Source: Streptomyces sp. NBC_01264 (GTDB lineage: Bacteria > Actinomycetota > Actinomycetes > Streptomycetales > Streptomycetaceae). From it: a DNA stretch of 64,000 nucleotides. Below the pieces are notes generated by a model. That model was not told the origin of the DNA and made no database searches. It saw nothing but the letters and a program-made list of their open reading frames with translations. The translations under genes were made by a program, and so were the position numbers. Shown in pieces: positions 63,578 through 64,000 of this stretch. Numbering within the stretch: the stretch's first letter is position 1; every line of letters begins with the position of its first letter. The stretch covers positions 6,200,001 through 6,264,000 of the forward strand of contig NZ_JAPEOX010000001.1 of assembly GCF_026340675.1 (NCBI RefSeq), written 5' to 3'.

Positions 63578-64000
63578 GCGGGGTGGTCGCCGGCCCCGAC
63601 GGGGGCCTGCGGTGCCCCTGGGGGCTGGCCACCGAGGACTACATCGCGTACCACGACAGGGAGTGGGGCCGTCCGGTCCACGGGGACGACGCGCTGTACG
63701 AGCGGCTGTGCCTGGAGGCCTTCCAGTCGGGGCTGTCCTGGCTGACGATCCTGCGCCGGCGCGAGGGGTTCCGGGCGGCCTTCGCGGGCTTCGGGATCGC
63801 CCGGGTGGCGGAGTTCGGGGCGGCGGACGTCGACCGGCTCCTCGCGGACGAGGGGATCATCCGGAACCGGGCCAAGATCGAGGCGACGCTCGCCAACGCG
63901 AAGACCCTGGCCGGGTGGGAGGCGGGGGAACTGGACGCGCTGATCTGGTCCCACGCGCCGGAGCCGGGGCGGGCACCGAGGAGCACCACCGAGATCCCGG
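63574..64000 (+). CDS. tag: DNA-3-methyladenine glycosylase I (3' end outside window)
   Basis: Starts at ATG 63574, overlapping the upstream stop. The 142 residues seen show the Tag signature: RCPWGLATEDYIAYHDREWG (Zn-binding Cys/His region and WG), DDALYERLCLEAFQSGLSWL, and IIRNRAKIEATLANA. Excises 3-methyladenine from DNA in base-excision repair. Gene continues beyond the right edge. Confidence 0.93.
   Translation, partial: MSGVVAGPDGGLRCPWGLATEDYIAYHDREWGRPVHGDDALYERLCLEAFQSGLSWLTILRRREGFRAAFAGFGIARVAEFGAADVDRLLADEGIIRNRAKIEATLANAKTLAGWEAGELDALIWSHAPEPGRAPRSTTEIP

Noticed and set aside
1..64000. tRNA, rRNA, CRISPR, insertion sequences, prophage
   Set aside because: No cloverleaf-type sequences with CCA-proximal arms, no regularly spaced repeats and no transposase or phage motifs were found on either strand.

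Overview
The window looks like chromosomal DNA from a Streptomyces or a close relative. G+C is very high throughout, many genes start with GTG or TTG, and several families are streptomycete-typical (SpoIIE phosphatases with ATPase tails, mycothiol biosynthesis, Gly-rich TPM protein, DUF4190/septum-type membrane protein). The order dapC ... dapE ... LOG-type protein - folP - small DivIVA-like protein - tag resembles the actinobacterial dapE/folP2/tag neighbourhood known from Mycobacterium. I see no rRNA, tRNA, CRISPR array, insertion sequence, prophage or biosynthetic gene cluster. It reads as core chromosome.

Layout. 1-3.8 kb: FtsX-type permease (runs off the left edge) divergent from a NarL-type two-component pair. 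3.9-7.3 kb: two tandem membrane-anchored esterases, the second overlapping a trypsin-like protease. 7.3-9.5 kb: EamA transporter and a threonine synthase on the minus strand. 9.7-13.4 kb: secreted subtilisin with P-domain, a DUF4190-type membrane protein, a GntR/UTRA regulator. 13.4-20.4 kb: repeat-bearing intergenic region, NCS1 permease with a Cys-rich tail, SPOR-like small protein, Nudix hydrolase, an RsbW-like ATPase, a PAS-PAS-GAF-SpoIIE-ATPase phosphatase and a membrane protein. 20.5-26.9 kb (minus): Ser/Thr kinase-PQQ gene interrupted by two compensating frameshifts, TPM protein and PspA, apparently one envelope-stress operon. 27.0-30.5 kb (minus): three-gene succinate dehydrogenase operon with overlapping genes.

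31.2-48.9 kb is dominated by oligopeptide import: a lone 794-residue solute-binding lipoprotein, typA, then two complete paralogous Opp/Dpp-type operons (binding protein, two permeases, two ATPases each), separated by a tandem GNAT acetyltransferase. The two operons share a 242-bp identical tract in their last ATPase genes, suggesting gene conversion. The position next to typA and sdh suggests relation to the bldK oligopeptide-import region of Streptomyces; this is an inference.

49.3-64 kb: 64-residue membrane peptide gene, mshB, DUF6113-like protein, a VanW/PG-binding protein with a Pro/Gly-rich N-terminus, SirB1-type transglutaminase and GNAT (minus), fdxA, dapC, a secreted Gly-Leu-Pro-rich protein, a lysozyme-fold-like membrane protein, dapE, MHS-family transporter, LOG-type protein, a FolP2-type dihydropteroate synthase homologue with a duplicated 3' end fragment next to it, a membrane DivIVA-like protein, and tag (runs off the right edge). 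dapC and dapE serve the succinylase branch of DAP/lysine synthesis; mshB serves mycothiol.

Regulatory architecture is visible as many strong terminator hairpins and as a recurring TANNNT hexamer 6-7 nt upstream of ATG in five genes that lack a good Shine-Dalgarno sequence, suggesting leaderless transcripts.
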